Source: Sternotherus odoratus
Lineage: Eukaryota; Chordata; Testudines; Kinosternidae
Assembly: GCA_032164245.1 (NCBI GenBank)
Contig: JAVMKO010000003.1
Span: forward strand, 43,836,890-43,900,889
DNA: 64,000 bases
Direction of reading: 5' to 3'
Shown: in pieces, positions 56,801 through 59,612 of the stretch
How positions within the stretch are numbered: the first letter of the stretch is position 1
Layout: every line of letters begins with the position of its first letter
Program-made: the position numbers and the translations under genes
Notes under the pieces: model-generated
Databases searched by the model: none
What the model was told of the DNA's origin: nothing
Seen by the model: only the letters and a program-made list of their open reading frames with translations

Positions 56801-59612
56801 TAAAAGAGAAAAGATTCAGTCAGCAGCCTTTAGAGTCCTGAGGTGACACCAATAAACCCATGTGCAAAATTTTAATCAGATGATCAGGAATGATCCCTAA
56901 TTCATTTCTATTTTGTAATCCCATATAGTTCCTATTATGTGGAATAATTCTATATACCAATTGTATTCTATCGAGAATAATCCCGTATAGTTCTTTACAG
57001 AATATCAAGAATAATTGCATATGATTCCTACCACATACTATAATAAATAATCCCATATAATCCTTTTTACAGACTACCAGACTCCCTTCCCCCACCACCA
57101 CCTCACACACCCATTACGGTTTCAGCCGATGCTGAACACTTAATTCCTATGCAAGTTATTAAGGACTCTAGAGAGTGCTGCCAAATTCAAAGGATCCCAA
57201 GAGCTACATGCTAATGTAGTAAGAATAATTCAGGTGTGTGCAGAAGGCATTCCTAGCTCCCAGCTGTGGTGACTCATTCAGGGGAGACACTTACATCTAT
57301 ACCATCGATGCCAGGAACTCCTGGTGGCCCTGGTGGACCTATGGGGCCTGGTGGACCTGGGGGGCCTCTCTGACAAGGAATAAAACAAAGAGCAATTAGA
57401 CATGGGCAGATCCCAGAAAACCTGCAGCAACTTGGGGATAGGTACAGGAACAGGGAGACCAGCCCATAGGGAAAAAACTTCCAAAGGCTTCCAAGTGGGC
57501 TCCTCAGTCACCAGGGCCCTTAGCTGACCATATAGTTGGTCTTGTGCACCTGATGATTTTGACTCACTGAACTGCACTCCCCCTTGTTTAGTGACTGCCC
57601 AAATGTCCATTGCAATCTGAACCAGTATCACACATTGTCAAAAACTCCCCCTCTCCCCGTCTATTGTCATTCACCCACTGCACAAGAACAGCCATGCCAG
57701 TATATATGTCACTGTGTAACTGTACAGTACAATCTGGGCTTTGCGGAGAAAATTTGGGGGGGCAATATTTGCATCAGAAATTCACTATCTTTGCCATTGA
57801 AAAATCAATATAAAAACAGTGAAGGAAAAAAATAATAATGTTCTTTGTGAATAATGTTCTGAAATTCTTCACTCCTATTCTAAAAAGTGCATTCAGCCTA
57901 AACAGAAGAGACTCTTCTTCAGAGTTGTGTTAGGAAGAAAAGTTTAAAAATACAGCCCTTCTCCGCTCTCACTAATGTATTCACTGCAATAACATTTTTT
58001 TCCTTATAAATAACTCCAGTTACCTGTACATTAACATCTACACTCCTGGTTATAATTAGCCTTCTCCACAGGCTGGGCTCCTCAGGGGGGTGTTAGCAGG
58101 CACTGCATATGTTTGAACCCAAAGAAATGTGTTCTTTGAAAGAAAGTTTGTAACCCTCGAGTTCTATAATATACTGGACTGTTGTCTTTATTACTAAACT
58201 CCAACTGCCAGGCAAAGCAAACCTCACAATGGGGGCCTTGTGAATGAAACCTCAAGCCCCTACAGGAGGAGGTGATGCACTCAGTCTGGCAGCAGCTGCC
58301 AGAGTCTGAAATCTCCAATCCCATTCAGGCAGTTCTAGCTATAGCCCCTGTCCTTTCTGCTCTTTTTCCAATATTTCTGGCACTTTAGGAATGTTTCTTT
58401 CTTAGAGCAACCTCTCAAGTTCTTATTAAAACAGATGAAATGCTTACTTGCAGTTTAAACCCTGCCATGCCATTGCTCATTGGCACATTGCATAGAAAGG
58501 TACGGTTCAAAGCAATTGCAACAATTGCATCTACAGCTCTTTGCTTAACTTGTTTTTTCCACTTTAGAAATGATAACCTGATTTCAGTTTTAAAAAAATA
58601 CAGTTACAGCCACCACTGCTGGGATAAGGCAACCCAGCCACCAGACTGTTGGATTTTGAAAGGCATTAGATCCCAAACAAGAGGACAGGAGATTGTCCTC
58701 CGCTTCCCAGGGACTTTGTCTAGACTCTTTCTCTTTGCACTGAGCAGGCTTCCTTTCCTCAAAACTTACTTCCATGGCAGTCTGTTTTATCTGCAATGAA
58801 TAATAAATGTACAATAAAAGTCAGGTACAACTTACTTGAGCCAGGCAAAGGCACATAATCTGTAGAAAAACACCTAGAGGTAAGGGTCCCCTGACCCGAG
58901 CAGTGCTAGCCATGGTCACTTCTCTGCTGGCCAGCAATGTTTTCCACTCTGTTGCTCTTGATGGATTTTAGGACCCGCAAGATATACAATTCCCCCCAGC
59001 TGACTCCACTAGCAGCAGCAGAAAGACAAGCTCTGCTACAGGCATCTATTTCTTCTGTTTATTAATGGCCTTAGAGGAGGGTAATGGGGATTGGAGGAAA
59101 TCTGAATGCTAGGAAGGAGGGGATTGAATAACACCAGCTCCTTTAACCCTTTGCCCTGCTGCTGCTGCTGCTCTGACCATGGTCCTCAGCAGCAATCCCT
59201 TAACTTTCTGCATGAGTTATCAAGAGAGAAAAGCAAAGCTAGGGTACGGTGCTTGCAAAGAGCTCCACTCCCTACAGAGGCACACATTTTAAATATCTCT
59301 CCATTAGTAGGTTGATAAGAAAAAAGTAAGAAAGCAAGAGAAGAATTAAAACTATGAGTCCATTTTGAAAGGCACAAGATCCCAGGCACACATGTTAAAT
59401 ATAGACATCTATAACCATAATAAAAATGAGGAGACTGATAACTGCCAGTGACCCAGAGGAAAAAGTTGAAGAGGTCAACCCAATGATAGTATGAATATTA
59501 GGAATGTAAGGCCGAGGAAGCCTCTTACCCATCTCCTTGGTGGAAGTTCACTGCAACTTTCCCTTTGTGGTCGCAGGGGGTCGCAATGAATCATCATCCA
59601 CTGGATTTCAAA
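2631..59612 (-). CDS. COL9A1: COL9A1, collagen type IX alpha-1 chain (exons 6-36 of about 38, both ends outside window)
   Basis: Seen: 31 minus-strand exons with AG/GT borders that join in frame into NC4 end, COL3, NC3, COL2, NC2 and the start of COL1. The order and lengths of the segments match the human alpha-1(IX) chain as I remember it, including the NC3 motif CPNAC, the NC2 stretch [13 protein letters not shown] and a Gly-X-Gly break in COL3. Known: alpha-1(IX) trimerises with alpha-2 and alpha-3, coats type II collagen fibrils in cartilage and vitreous, and carries a globular NC4 in the long isoform. Introns range from 83 bases (introns 16 and 31) to 9.3 kb (intron 28). The in-window exons sum to about 1,807 coding bases, excluding the alternative first exon. 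No frameshift or in-frame stop was seen in any exon, so the gene looks intact. COL9A2, COL9A3 and COL19A1 fit worse because of the NC4, NC3 and NC2 sequences. Confidence 0.96.
2820..4917 (-). other. COL9A1: COL9A1 intron 35
   Basis: No gene or clear mobile element was recognised. A short AAAGTCAATGGCAAAGCTC motif near 3465 belongs to a dispersed palindromic repeat seen elsewhere in the window. Confidence 0.6.
4918..4972 (-). CDS. COL9A1: COL9A1 exon 35, start of NC2
   Basis: 55 bases, 18 codons plus one base: [18 protein letters not shown]. Human has [18 protein letters not shown], so this is one of the clearest diagnostic matches. NC2 is a short coiled-coil-like trimerisation region, and its cysteine is kept. 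The exon ends in phase 1 (donor gtaaat), joining to exon 36 to make Glu. Confidence 0.96.
4973..6112 (-). other. COL9A1: COL9A1 intron 34
   Basis: It holds a palindromic remnant (ACTGAAGTCAATGGGAG near 5105), a CR1 fragment (about 5225-5950) and a G-run just after it (5968-5977). Nothing else was recognised. Confidence 0.6.
5225..5950 (-). mobile_element. CR1 LINE 3' fragment (minus strand)
   Basis: The plus strand carries the antisense of a CR1 3' region: GGGGCTGGAAGGGACCTTGA, then AATGTGGCGCCCAGAATTGG, then GACTCATATTCAATTTGTG. These landmarks are typical of avian and turtle CR1 copies. The copy is 5'-truncated and has no intact frame. Confidence 0.85.
6113..6259 (-). CDS. COL9A1: COL9A1 exon 34, C-terminal COL2
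   Basis: 147 bases, 49 codons, beginning [20 protein letters not shown] and ending GLPGSQGPA. It is the counterpart of human [20 protein letters not shown]...GVQGPP. It is the longest uninterrupted COL2 exon here and contains no break in the Gly-X-Y phase. Acceptor tttgtag, donor gtaagt. Confidence 0.96.
6640..6720. repeat. palindromic 'TGAAGTCAATGG' repeat
   Basis: It reads GGTGAAATCCTGACCTCATT GAAGTCAATGGCAAAACTCC and then a diverged reverse complement ending in GATTAGAATTTTACC. This dispersed palindrome is common in sauropsid genomes. Confidence 0.5.
7092..7310 (+). mobile_element. fold-back retroposon with 13-base target duplication
   Basis: Two arms of about 73 bases (about 7090-7162 and 7198-7270) are almost perfect reverse complements: GAGTCCTGTGGCACCTTAAA on the left, TTTAAGGTGCCACAGGACTC on the right. 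They are followed by a tail CCAGACTAACATGGCTACC. The direct repeat GCTACTGTAGTAG flanks the element exactly (7079-7091 and 7311-7323). A long duplication of this kind points to LINE-mediated insertion. The family is abundant in turtles. Confidence 0.85.
7907..8000 (+). mobile_element. truncated hAT-like end
   Basis: CAGGGCTGACCCCAGGCACC resembles the left end of the CAGGGCCGGC family seen intact at 32765-32965. The right end was not found. Confidence 0.4.
8091..8370. mobile_element. non-autonomous DNA element with an A19 run
   Basis: It starts GGGCCTCGTCTACACTTGAA AGTTTTACCGACATAGC and has repeated, inverted motifs (AGCAAAAGCACTC, ATAAGCTGTGT). The pattern matches a known turtle element family with GTCTACACT ends. 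An A19 run lies within it (about 8194-8212). Confidence 0.5.
8397..9407. mobile_element. composite hAT-like element, GC-rich, 1.0 kb
   Basis: The ends TAGGGTGACCAGAC and GATCTGGTCACCCTA are inverted. Flanks tctcgctc (8389-8396) and tctctctc (9408-9415) match at 7 of 8. Inside, TTTTGCCTAGGGCACAAAAT ATCCTTGCACC (9239-9270) matches the right end of another hAT family (see 14043-14499), so a second element was probably picked up. All long reading frames here are proline- or glycine-rich artefacts. Confidence 0.7.
9827..10200. mobile_element. hAT-like element, right end missing
   Basis: The left end GGGGTGGGCAAACTATAGCC is followed by GGCCACATCCGG, matching the family seen at 10913-11659. The right end is not present; the sequence changes at about 10200. 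Confidence 0.6.
10201..10240. mobile_element. end fragment of the TAGGGTGACCAGA family
   Basis: TAGGGTGACCAGACAGCAAA followed by TGTGAAAAATTGGGAC is the terminal part of the same family as 8397-9407, here only about 40 bases. Confidence 0.55.
10531..10563 (-). CDS. COL9A1: COL9A1 exon 33, COL2
   Basis: 33 bases: [11 protein letters not shown] (human GDIGLPGPKGS). The last triplet is split, Gly-Ser here and the third residue (Val) in exon 34, as in human. Acceptor gtttag, donor gtaagt. Transposon remnants lie about 300 bases away on both sides. Confidence 0.94.
10913..11659. mobile_element. hAT-like element with perfect 8-base duplication, 747 bases
   Basis: The ends are TGGGTGGGCAAACTTC and AGTTTGTCCACCTCTG. 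The direct repeat gtctataa is perfect on both sides (10905-10912 and 11660-11667). The middle has a minisatellite-like G-rich half and a folded-back GGCAGC/GCTGCC half (CCATTGGCTG and CAGCCAATGG near 11410-11435). No transposase is present. Confidence 0.85.
11967..12572. mobile_element. DNA element with GGTATGTCTAC ends, interrupted
   Basis: AAGGTATGTCTACACTGGAG at the left and TAGGTATGTCTACCCAAGTT near the right, with AAAAATAGCA and GCTATTTTTGG as internal inverted motifs. A related copy is at about 18245-18560. It was later split by the insertion at 12120-12440. Confidence 0.55.
12120..12440. mobile_element. hAT-like fold-back element nested in another element
   Basis: The ends TTGGTGGGCAACCTGC and TTGCCCACCACTG are inverted, and inner arms (TTACATTGACTGTCGGCAG; GCAGACAGTCAATGTAAAC) extend the fold. 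Flanking octamers agree only partly, so the duplication has decayed. Confidence 0.7.
12868..13100. mobile_element. probable hAT-like fragment, GC-rich
   Basis: CAGGGCCAGATTAGCGCAGG begins a GC-rich block that is unlike the AT-rich intron around it and resembles CAGGGCC-type hAT ends. No right end was identified. Confidence 0.35.
13269..13313 (-). CDS. COL9A1: COL9A1 exon 32, COL2
   Basis: 45 bases: [15 protein letters not shown] (human GASGEEGEAGERGEL). Acceptor gatacag, donor gtaaga. Confidence 0.95.
13397..13432 (-). CDS. COL9A1: COL9A1 exon 31, COL2
   Basis: 36 bases: [12 protein letters not shown] (human [12 protein letters not shown]). Acceptor acatttag, donor gtaagt. The next intron is only 83 bases. 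Confidence 0.95.
13942..14565 (-). mobile_element. CR1 LINE 3' end (minus strand), interrupted
   Basis: AGGAACATAGAACATAAGAA TGGCCCTAGTGGGTCAGATC is the reverse complement of a CR1 3' end. It continues beyond the insertion at 14043-14499 with GAATGAATAGCACAGGTAAT CATCAAGTGATCCATCC. Removing the insertion and one duplication restores the usual CR1 order. Confidence 0.88.
14043..14499. mobile_element. hAT-like element inserted in CR1, 457 bases
   Basis: The left end is CAGGGCCGATGCAACCACTA and the right end TATCCTTGCACTGCCCCTG. The direct repeat cccagagg is perfect (14035-14042 and 14500-14507). GC-rich inside, no coding capacity. Confidence 0.88.
15593..15664 (-). CDS. COL9A1: COL9A1 exon 30, COL2
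   Basis: 72 bases, 24 codons, beginning [19 protein letters not shown] and ending VKGDR. It is the counterpart of human [19 protein letters not shown] then MKGDR. Acceptor ttttcacag, donor gtaaga. Confidence 0.95.
15665..16468 (-). other. COL9A1: COL9A1 intron 29
   Basis: About 800 bases with no gene or repeat that I can recognise. Confidence 0.6.
16469..16522 (-). CDS. COL9A1: COL9A1 exon 29, COL2
   Basis: 54 bases: [18 protein letters not shown] (human GSRGELGPVGSPGLPGKL). Acceptor cttaaaag, donor gtaagc. Confidence 0.95.
16985..17085. repeat. palindromic 'AAGCACATGCTTAACTTTA' repeat
   Basis: GCACTTAAGCACATGCTTAA followed by CTTTAGGCATGTGCTTTTAAG is a fold-back motif of an old amniote repeat family; a relative lies at 44385-44510. 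Confidence 0.45.
18245..18560. mobile_element. DNA element, relative of 11967-12572
   Basis: It has GCTACATCTGTACCTAGAGC at the left, GCTAAAAATAGCAGTGTAGC, then the inverse GCTACACTGCTATTTTTAG and GCTAGCTCAATGATAGCTAG near the right. The inverted internal motifs give a fold-back structure. Confidence 0.55.
19745..19880 (+). mobile_element. MIR/CORE-type SINE
   Basis: It has CTAGTGGCTTAGAAATAAGG, ACCTGGGTTCTTCTTTTGC, CTGTGTGATG and finally AATAGTAATACTATCCCACC CCAGAGGTGTTG. The order matches the MIR consensus (tRNA-like head through the region after GGGATAATA). Diverged, as expected for an old SINE. Confidence 0.7.
20940..21238. mobile_element. hAT-like fold-back element with perfect 8-base duplication
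   Basis: The ends are CAGGGATCGGCAACGTTG and CAACGTTGCTGATCCCTG. The direct repeat atctattc is perfect (20932-20939 and 21239-21246). Nearly the whole 299 bases fold back: GGGACCGCAGGGTAAGTACC at the left is matched by GGTACTTACCCTGCGGTCCC at the right. Confidence 0.88.
25826..25879 (-). CDS. COL9A1: COL9A1 exon 28, COL2
   Basis: 54 bases: [18 protein letters not shown] (human GQQGPPGEVGPRGPQGLP). It is one of the less conserved segments, but length, phase and neighbours agree. Acceptor gaaaacag, donor gtaagt. It is followed by the longest intron in the window (9.3 kb). Confidence 0.94.
25984..26037 (-). CDS. COL9A1: COL9A1 exon 27, COL2
   Basis: 54 bases: [18 protein letters not shown] (human GSTGAPGKPGQMGNSGKP). 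Acceptor ctaacag, donor gtaaga. Confidence 0.96.
26617..27110 (-). mobile_element. fold-back retroposon (second copy), split by a hAT
   Basis: This is the same family as 7092-7310 in the opposite orientation: tail GGGGTAGCAGTGTTAGTCTGG, then an arm with GAGTCTTGTACCACCTTATA GAC, a short loop, and the inverted arm GTCTATAAGGTGCTACAAGA CTC. The hAT at 26680-26980 interrupts the left arm. No clear flanking duplication is seen. Confidence 0.8.
26680..26980. mobile_element. hAT-like element nested in fold-back retroposon, 301 bases
   Basis: The ends are CAGGGGTTCTCAACCTG and GTTTGAGAACCGCTG. The direct repeat ttatagac is perfect (26672-26679 and 26981-26988). The right arm of the host hairpin preserves the pre-insertion sequence CTATAAGG, confirming the exact site. 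Confidence 0.92.
27379..27423 (-). CDS. COL9A1: COL9A1 exon 26, COL2
   Basis: 45 bases: [15 protein letters not shown] (human GVPGIPGAKGVAGEK). Acceptor tcttttag, donor gtaaaa. Confidence 0.94.
27590..27720 (-). mobile_element. MIR-type SINE (minus strand)
   Basis: AGTATTATCCCCATTTTATA GTCAGGCAAAAGGCAGCACA GAGAGGTGAAAGATTACAC, then GGGTCACAACAGGAG, is the reverse complement of the MIR 3' half (CTCTCTGTGCC...AAAATGGGGATAATA). Confidence 0.75.
28513..28806. mobile_element. hAT-like element, very GC-rich, 294 bases
   Basis: The ends CACTGGCGTAGCTAGG and CCTAGCGACGCCACTG are inverted. Flanks actacttc (28505-28512) and attacttc (28807-28814) match at 7 of 8. Internal GGGTGACACC copies and G/C runs give long spurious frames. 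Confidence 0.82.
29854..29907 (-). CDS. COL9A1: COL9A1 exon 25, COL2
   Basis: 54 bases: [18 protein letters not shown] (human [18 protein letters not shown], one difference). Acceptor ttttttcag; donor gtacgt, with C at +4, an uncommon but tolerated site. Exons 22-25 form a cluster spaced by introns of 129 to 270 bases. Confidence 0.96.
30178..30231 (-). CDS. COL9A1: COL9A1 exon 24, COL2
   Basis: 54 bases: [18 protein letters not shown] (human [18 protein letters not shown]). Acceptor gtttcaag, donor gtaggc. Confidence 0.96.
30361..30414 (-). CDS. COL9A1: COL9A1 exon 23, COL2
   Basis: 54 bases: [18 protein letters not shown] (human GAEGARGIPGLPGPKGDT). Acceptor with a T9 tract; donor gtatgt, acceptable but not the commonest form. 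Confidence 0.95.
30567..30620 (-). CDS. COL9A1: COL9A1 exon 22, COL2
   Basis: 54 bases: [18 protein letters not shown] (human GDQGQRGPPGEAGPKGDR). Acceptor tcctgcag, donor gtgagt. Confidence 0.96.
31380..32230. mobile_element. SINE-like turtle repeat interrupted by a DNA element
   Basis: The left part has GTCCAGTGCTTAGTACATTC ACATGGGAAACCCAGGTTCC AGTCCC, a tRNA-like B-box context. The right part has TAGTTTAGGCAGCTCCCC, GAGCCTGGGCGCCTAACTTA and GTGCCTAAAAGTTAGG. The two parts belong together by memory of turtle repeats only. Confidence 0.4.
31727..32022. mobile_element. Harbinger-like MITE, TTA duplication, 296 bases
   Basis: The ends are GGGTACATCTATACTAC and GTGTAGCCCAGCCC. TTA flanks both sides (31724-31726 and 32023-32025), the usual PIF/Harbinger target. 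It contains a perfect hairpin with 23-base arms (31773-31795 and 31801-31823) around a 5-base loop. Confidence 0.7.
32765..32965. mobile_element. hAT-like element, CAGGGCCGGC family, 201 bases
   Basis: The ends are CAGGGCCGGCTTTAGGC and GCAGAGCCGGCCCTG. Flanks ccaaaaca (32757-32764) and acaaaaca (32966-32973) match at 7 of 8. It contains G and T runs and GGCTTGGGGCGGCA near the right end. Confidence 0.88.
33000..33544. mobile_element. hAT-like element, left end missing
   Basis: The G-rich GGGTGCGGGAGGG-type body and the right end TAGGCCATAGTTTCCCCTCC CCTG match the family of 10913-11659. The left end is missing, so it is truncated near 33000. Confidence 0.65.
33656..33709 (-). CDS. COL9A1: COL9A1 exon 21, COL2
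   Basis: 54 bases: [18 protein letters not shown] (human GARGLDGEPGPQGLPGAP). Acceptor ttttgtag, donor gtaagt. It lies about 110 bases from the end of a hAT-like element in intron 21. Confidence 0.96.
33710..34936 (-). other. COL9A1: COL9A1 intron 20
   Basis: 1.2 kb of AT-rich sequence with no gene or mobile element that I can recognise. Confidence 0.6.
34937..34990 (-). CDS. COL9A1: COL9A1 exon 20, COL2
   Basis: 54 bases: [18 protein letters not shown] (human [18 protein letters not shown]). Acceptor catttccag, donor gtaagt. Confidence 0.95.
34991..37136 (-). other. COL9A1: COL9A1 intron 19
   Basis: It holds a DNA element (36425-36770), a (GTAA)n-like run near 35627-35643 and a possible CR1 scrap near 36835-36900 (AAGGCCAGAAAAGACCAGTT). 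The stretch 35000-36420 is otherwise unrecognised. Confidence 0.55.
36425..36770. mobile_element. non-autonomous DNA element, relative of 1665-1950
   Basis: AAAGGTATATCTACTCTGCC at the left and GTCAGTGTAGATGCACC at the right, with CTCAGGCTGGAGCTCAGGGT inside and an A-rich insertion (36446-36490). It matches the layout of the copy at 1665-1950. Confidence 0.5.
37137..37190 (-). CDS. COL9A1: COL9A1 exon 19, COL2
   Basis: 54 bases: [18 protein letters not shown] (human GEEGDQGELGEVGAQGPP). Acceptor tttttccag. The donor gtaaag is less usual at position +5 (A instead of G). Confidence 0.95.
37191..38629 (-). other. COL9A1: COL9A1 intron 18
   Basis: 1.4 kb with no recognised gene or repeat. Confidence 0.6.
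38630..38683 (-). CDS. COL9A1: COL9A1 exon 18, COL2
   Basis: 54 bases: [18 protein letters not shown] (human GHKGAKGEIGEPGRQGHK). Acceptor ttattttag, donor gtaaga. Confidence 0.96.
38684..39225 (-). other. COL9A1: COL9A1 intron 17
   Basis: About 540 bases; nothing recognised. Confidence 0.6.
39226..39282 (-). CDS. COL9A1: COL9A1 exon 17, NC3 cysteines and start of COL2
   Basis: 57 bases: [19 protein letters not shown]. The CPNAC pair matches human NC3; known work places inter-chain disulfides with the alpha-2 and alpha-3 chains here. COL2 begins right after it. Acceptor ctttttcag, donor gtaaga. Human has CPPGRSGYPGLPGMR at this point, so the X and Y positions have drifted while the glycines and cysteines are kept. 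Confidence 0.95.
39366..39398 (-). CDS. COL9A1: COL9A1 exon 16, COL3/NC3 junction
   Basis: 33 bases: [11 protein letters not shown] (human GTIGFHDGDPL). It starts the non-collagenous hinge NC3. Acceptor aaatttag, donor gtaaga. The following intron is only 83 bases. Confidence 0.95.
39801..41690 (-). mobile_element. CR1 LINE, 3' half with decayed reverse transcriptase
   Basis: Same orientation as COL9A1. The 5' part encodes [20 protein letters not shown] (41600-41660) and [22 protein letters not shown], typical CR1 reverse transcriptase. The catalytic FADD motif reads FADN (about 40815-40826). A TAA stop interrupts the frame just after it (near 40770), and the C-terminal part has [16 protein letters not shown] (around 40560-40615). 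The 3' UTR ends at GTTCTTATGTTCC (39801). It is a dead, 5'-truncated copy interrupted at 41084-41366. Confidence 0.92.
41084..41366. mobile_element. Tigger/pogo-like MITE nested in CR1, TA duplication
   Basis: The 283-base element starts CAGTAGACTCTCGATTATCC and ends GGATAATCGAGAGTCTACTG, perfect inverted ends of at least 20 bases. TA flanks both sides (41082-41083, 41367-41368). Part of the middle (GGGGCGGCAGCAAAGCCAGA GCCGGCCCTG) is like the right end of the hAT at 32765-32965, so it may carry a captured hAT end. Confidence 0.9.
41724..41777 (-). CDS. COL9A1: COL9A1 exon 15, end of COL3
   Basis: 54 bases: [18 protein letters not shown] (human [18 protein letters not shown]). Acceptor atgttag, donor gtaagt. 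It lies only about 30 bases from the 5' side of a large antisense-looking CR1 fragment. Confidence 0.96.
41778..43392 (-). other. COL9A1: COL9A1 intron 14
   Basis: It contains a MIR SINE (42640-42835). The stretches 41780-42630 and 42840-43390 show nothing recognised. Confidence 0.6.
42640..42835 (+). mobile_element. MIR-type SINE
   Basis: CTCTGTCTCAGTTTGCCTTC TGAAAATGGGGATAATAATA GTTCCTGACTTCACAGAGAT is a clear MIR 3' half. The preceding 60 bases are diverged. Confidence 0.8.
43393..43446 (-). CDS. COL9A1: COL9A1 exon 14, COL3
   Basis: 54 bases: [18 protein letters not shown] (human GPPGTAGLPGELGRVGPV). Acceptor attgtag, donor gtgagt. Confidence 0.96.
43726..43749 (-). CDS. COL9A1: COL9A1 exon 13, COL3, carrying the Gly-X-Gly interruption
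   Basis: 24 bases: GKGILGPA (human GRGIPGPP). The first triplet is short by one residue (Gly-Lys followed at once by Gly), which reproduces the imperfection known in the human COL3 domain. Two prolines of the human segment are replaced (Leu and Ala), making this local helix less proline-rich. Acceptor cttttttcag, donor gtaagt. Confidence 0.9.
44385..44510. repeat. palindromic amniote repeat remnant
   Basis: CCAATCCTGTAAAGACTTAA GCATATGCCTAACTTTATGC followed by the partial reverse complement ATGCAAAGTTACACACATGC and CTCTGCAAGATCAGGGATTG. It is related to 16985-17085. Confidence 0.5.
44962..45090. mobile_element. short inverted-repeat element (MITE-like)
   Basis: The left arm AGTGGATTCTCTTTAAAAGT TTCCTTTTACC (44962-44992) pairs with the right arm GGTAAAAAGGAAACTTTTAA GGGAGCCCACT (45060-45090), with a few mismatches and about 67 bases between. 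The superfamily is unknown; a possible ATGTT flank occurs on both sides. Confidence 0.6.
46745..47626. mobile_element. Harbinger-like element with duplicated GC-rich hairpins, 882 bases
   Basis: The ends GGGTATGTCTTCACTAC and GTAGTGAAGACATGCCC are perfect inverted repeats. The flanks are TTA and TAA, so a 3-base duplication with one change is possible. Near the left end is TTCGATTTTCTAAATTCGAT TTTAGAAAATCGAA. The middle contains two copies, about 190 bases apart, of the same hairpin built on GGTCAGCTGCCTAGTCAATT TCACC (47043-47130 and 47234-47320). Confidence 0.75.
50419..50454 (-). CDS. COL9A1: COL9A1 exon 12, COL3
   Basis: 36 bases: [12 protein letters not shown] (human GEPGVPGSRGFP). Acceptor tatttgcag, donor gtaagt. 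Confidence 0.94.
50455..51076 (-). other. COL9A1: COL9A1 intron 11
   Basis: 620 bases containing a palindromic remnant (about 50850-50975) with AATGAAGTCAATGGGAGTTG at its centre; nothing else. Confidence 0.6.
51077..51130 (-). CDS. COL9A1: COL9A1 exon 11, COL3
   Basis: 54 bases: [18 protein letters not shown] (human [18 protein letters not shown]). Acceptor tttcacaag, donor gtaaga. Confidence 0.96.
51131..56561 (-). other. COL9A1: COL9A1 intron 10 (5.4 kb)
   Basis: It contains a long A-run (about 52678-52693) and a CR1 fragment (53130-53735). The stretches 51140-52670 and 53750-55800 are AT-rich and unrecognised; 55830-56300 is noticeably more GC-rich than its surroundings but shows no exon. 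Confidence 0.6.
53130..53735 (+). mobile_element. CR1 LINE 3' end (plus strand)
   Basis: A decayed CR1 C-terminus (GATATGATAGAGGTCTATAA AATCATGAATG, then TTCTTCACCCAACACATGGT) leads into the 3' UTR (CTGGACTGGATGACAGAGGA) and ends ACTGGGCCAGATGGACCATT GGTATGTCTGTTCTTAT. It runs against the direction of COL9A1 transcription. Confidence 0.88.
56562..56624 (-). CDS. COL9A1: COL9A1 exon 10, COL3
   Basis: 63 bases, 21 codons, beginning [20 protein letters not shown] and ending with Asp. It matches human [12 protein letters not shown]...PGAD in length and pattern. Donor gtgagt. The acceptor (gaatcctgaag) has a T-rich tract lying slightly upstream, so it is a weaker site than its neighbours. Confidence 0.93.
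56754..56789 (-). CDS. COL9A1: COL9A1 exon 9, COL3
   Basis: 36 bases encoding [12 protein letters not shown] (human GDRGPKGPPGPP). Acceptor cctattag, donor gtaagt. Confidence 0.95.
56790..57294 (-). other. COL9A1: COL9A1 intron 8
   Basis: About 500 bases. It contains a decayed repeat in which AATCCCATATAGTTCC-like units recur (near 56920, 56982, 57050). Nothing else. Confidence 0.55.
57295..57369 (-). CDS. COL9A1: COL9A1 exon 8, start of COL3 triple helix
   Basis: 75 bases, 25 codons: [20 protein letters not shown] then IDGID. It is nearly identical to the human segment RGPPGEQ...GVPGIDGID. The acceptor is ccttgtcag and the donor gtaagt. This is the first exon shared by the long isoform (from exon 7) and the short isoform (from exon 1*); both enter in phase 0. 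Confidence 0.96.
57370..58769 (-). other. COL9A1: COL9A1 intron 7
   Basis: 1.4 kb with no recognised gene or mobile element. Confidence 0.6.
58770..58790 (-). CDS. COL9A1: COL9A1 exon 7, 21-base micro-exon (end of NC4)
   Basis: The exon encodes IKQTAME between a good acceptor (ttattcattgcag) and a gtaagt donor. With exon 6 it gives [20 protein letters not shown]. Human has ELPARITPSQTTDE-RGPPG, so the distance from the ELP motif to the first triplet is the same (11 residues) although the sequence differs. This length match is the main support. It should appear only in the long isoform. Confidence 0.85.
58836..58913 (-). CDS. COL9A1: COL9A1 alternative first exon (1*), signal peptide of short isoform
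   Basis: A start codon opens a 26-codon exon, [20 protein letters not shown] followed by CLCLAQ, and ends exactly at a gtaagt donor in phase 0. It has a short polar start with arginines, a hydrophobic core and a small-residue end, as in a signal peptide. It closely resembles the human short-isoform start (MAWTAR...LCLCAAQ). Splicing to exon 8 gives ...LAQ|RGPPG, as in human, skipping exon 7. Known: this promoter makes the NC4-less form typical of eye tissues. It sits between exons 6 and 7, the same place as in mammals and birds. Confidence 0.93.
58914..59060 (-). promoter_or_regulatory. COL9A1: putative short-isoform promoter and 5' UTR of COL9A1
   Basis: This is the sequence immediately upstream of the exon 1* start codon. 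On the minus strand a TATA-like run (TGTATAT, about 58982-58988) lies roughly 70 bases before the ATG, so initiation near 58950 and a 5' UTR of about 40 bases would be reasonable. No upstream ATG was seen between the TATA-like run and the start codon. The position follows from the exon; the TATA assignment is inference only. Confidence 0.4.
59529..59612 (-). CDS. COL9A1: COL9A1 exon 6, C-terminal end of NC4 domain
   Basis: 84 bases, 28 codons. It reads [20 protein letters not shown] and continues SELPPRRW. This matches the end of the human NC4 laminin-G/TSPN-like domain ([17 protein letters not shown]). The acceptor is cttcactag and the donor is gtaaga. It is used only in the long (cartilage-type) isoform, since the short isoform starts downstream in intron 6. 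Both cysteines of the motif are present. Exon 5, which should encode the preceding part of NC4, was not found up to base 64000. Confidence 0.95.
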
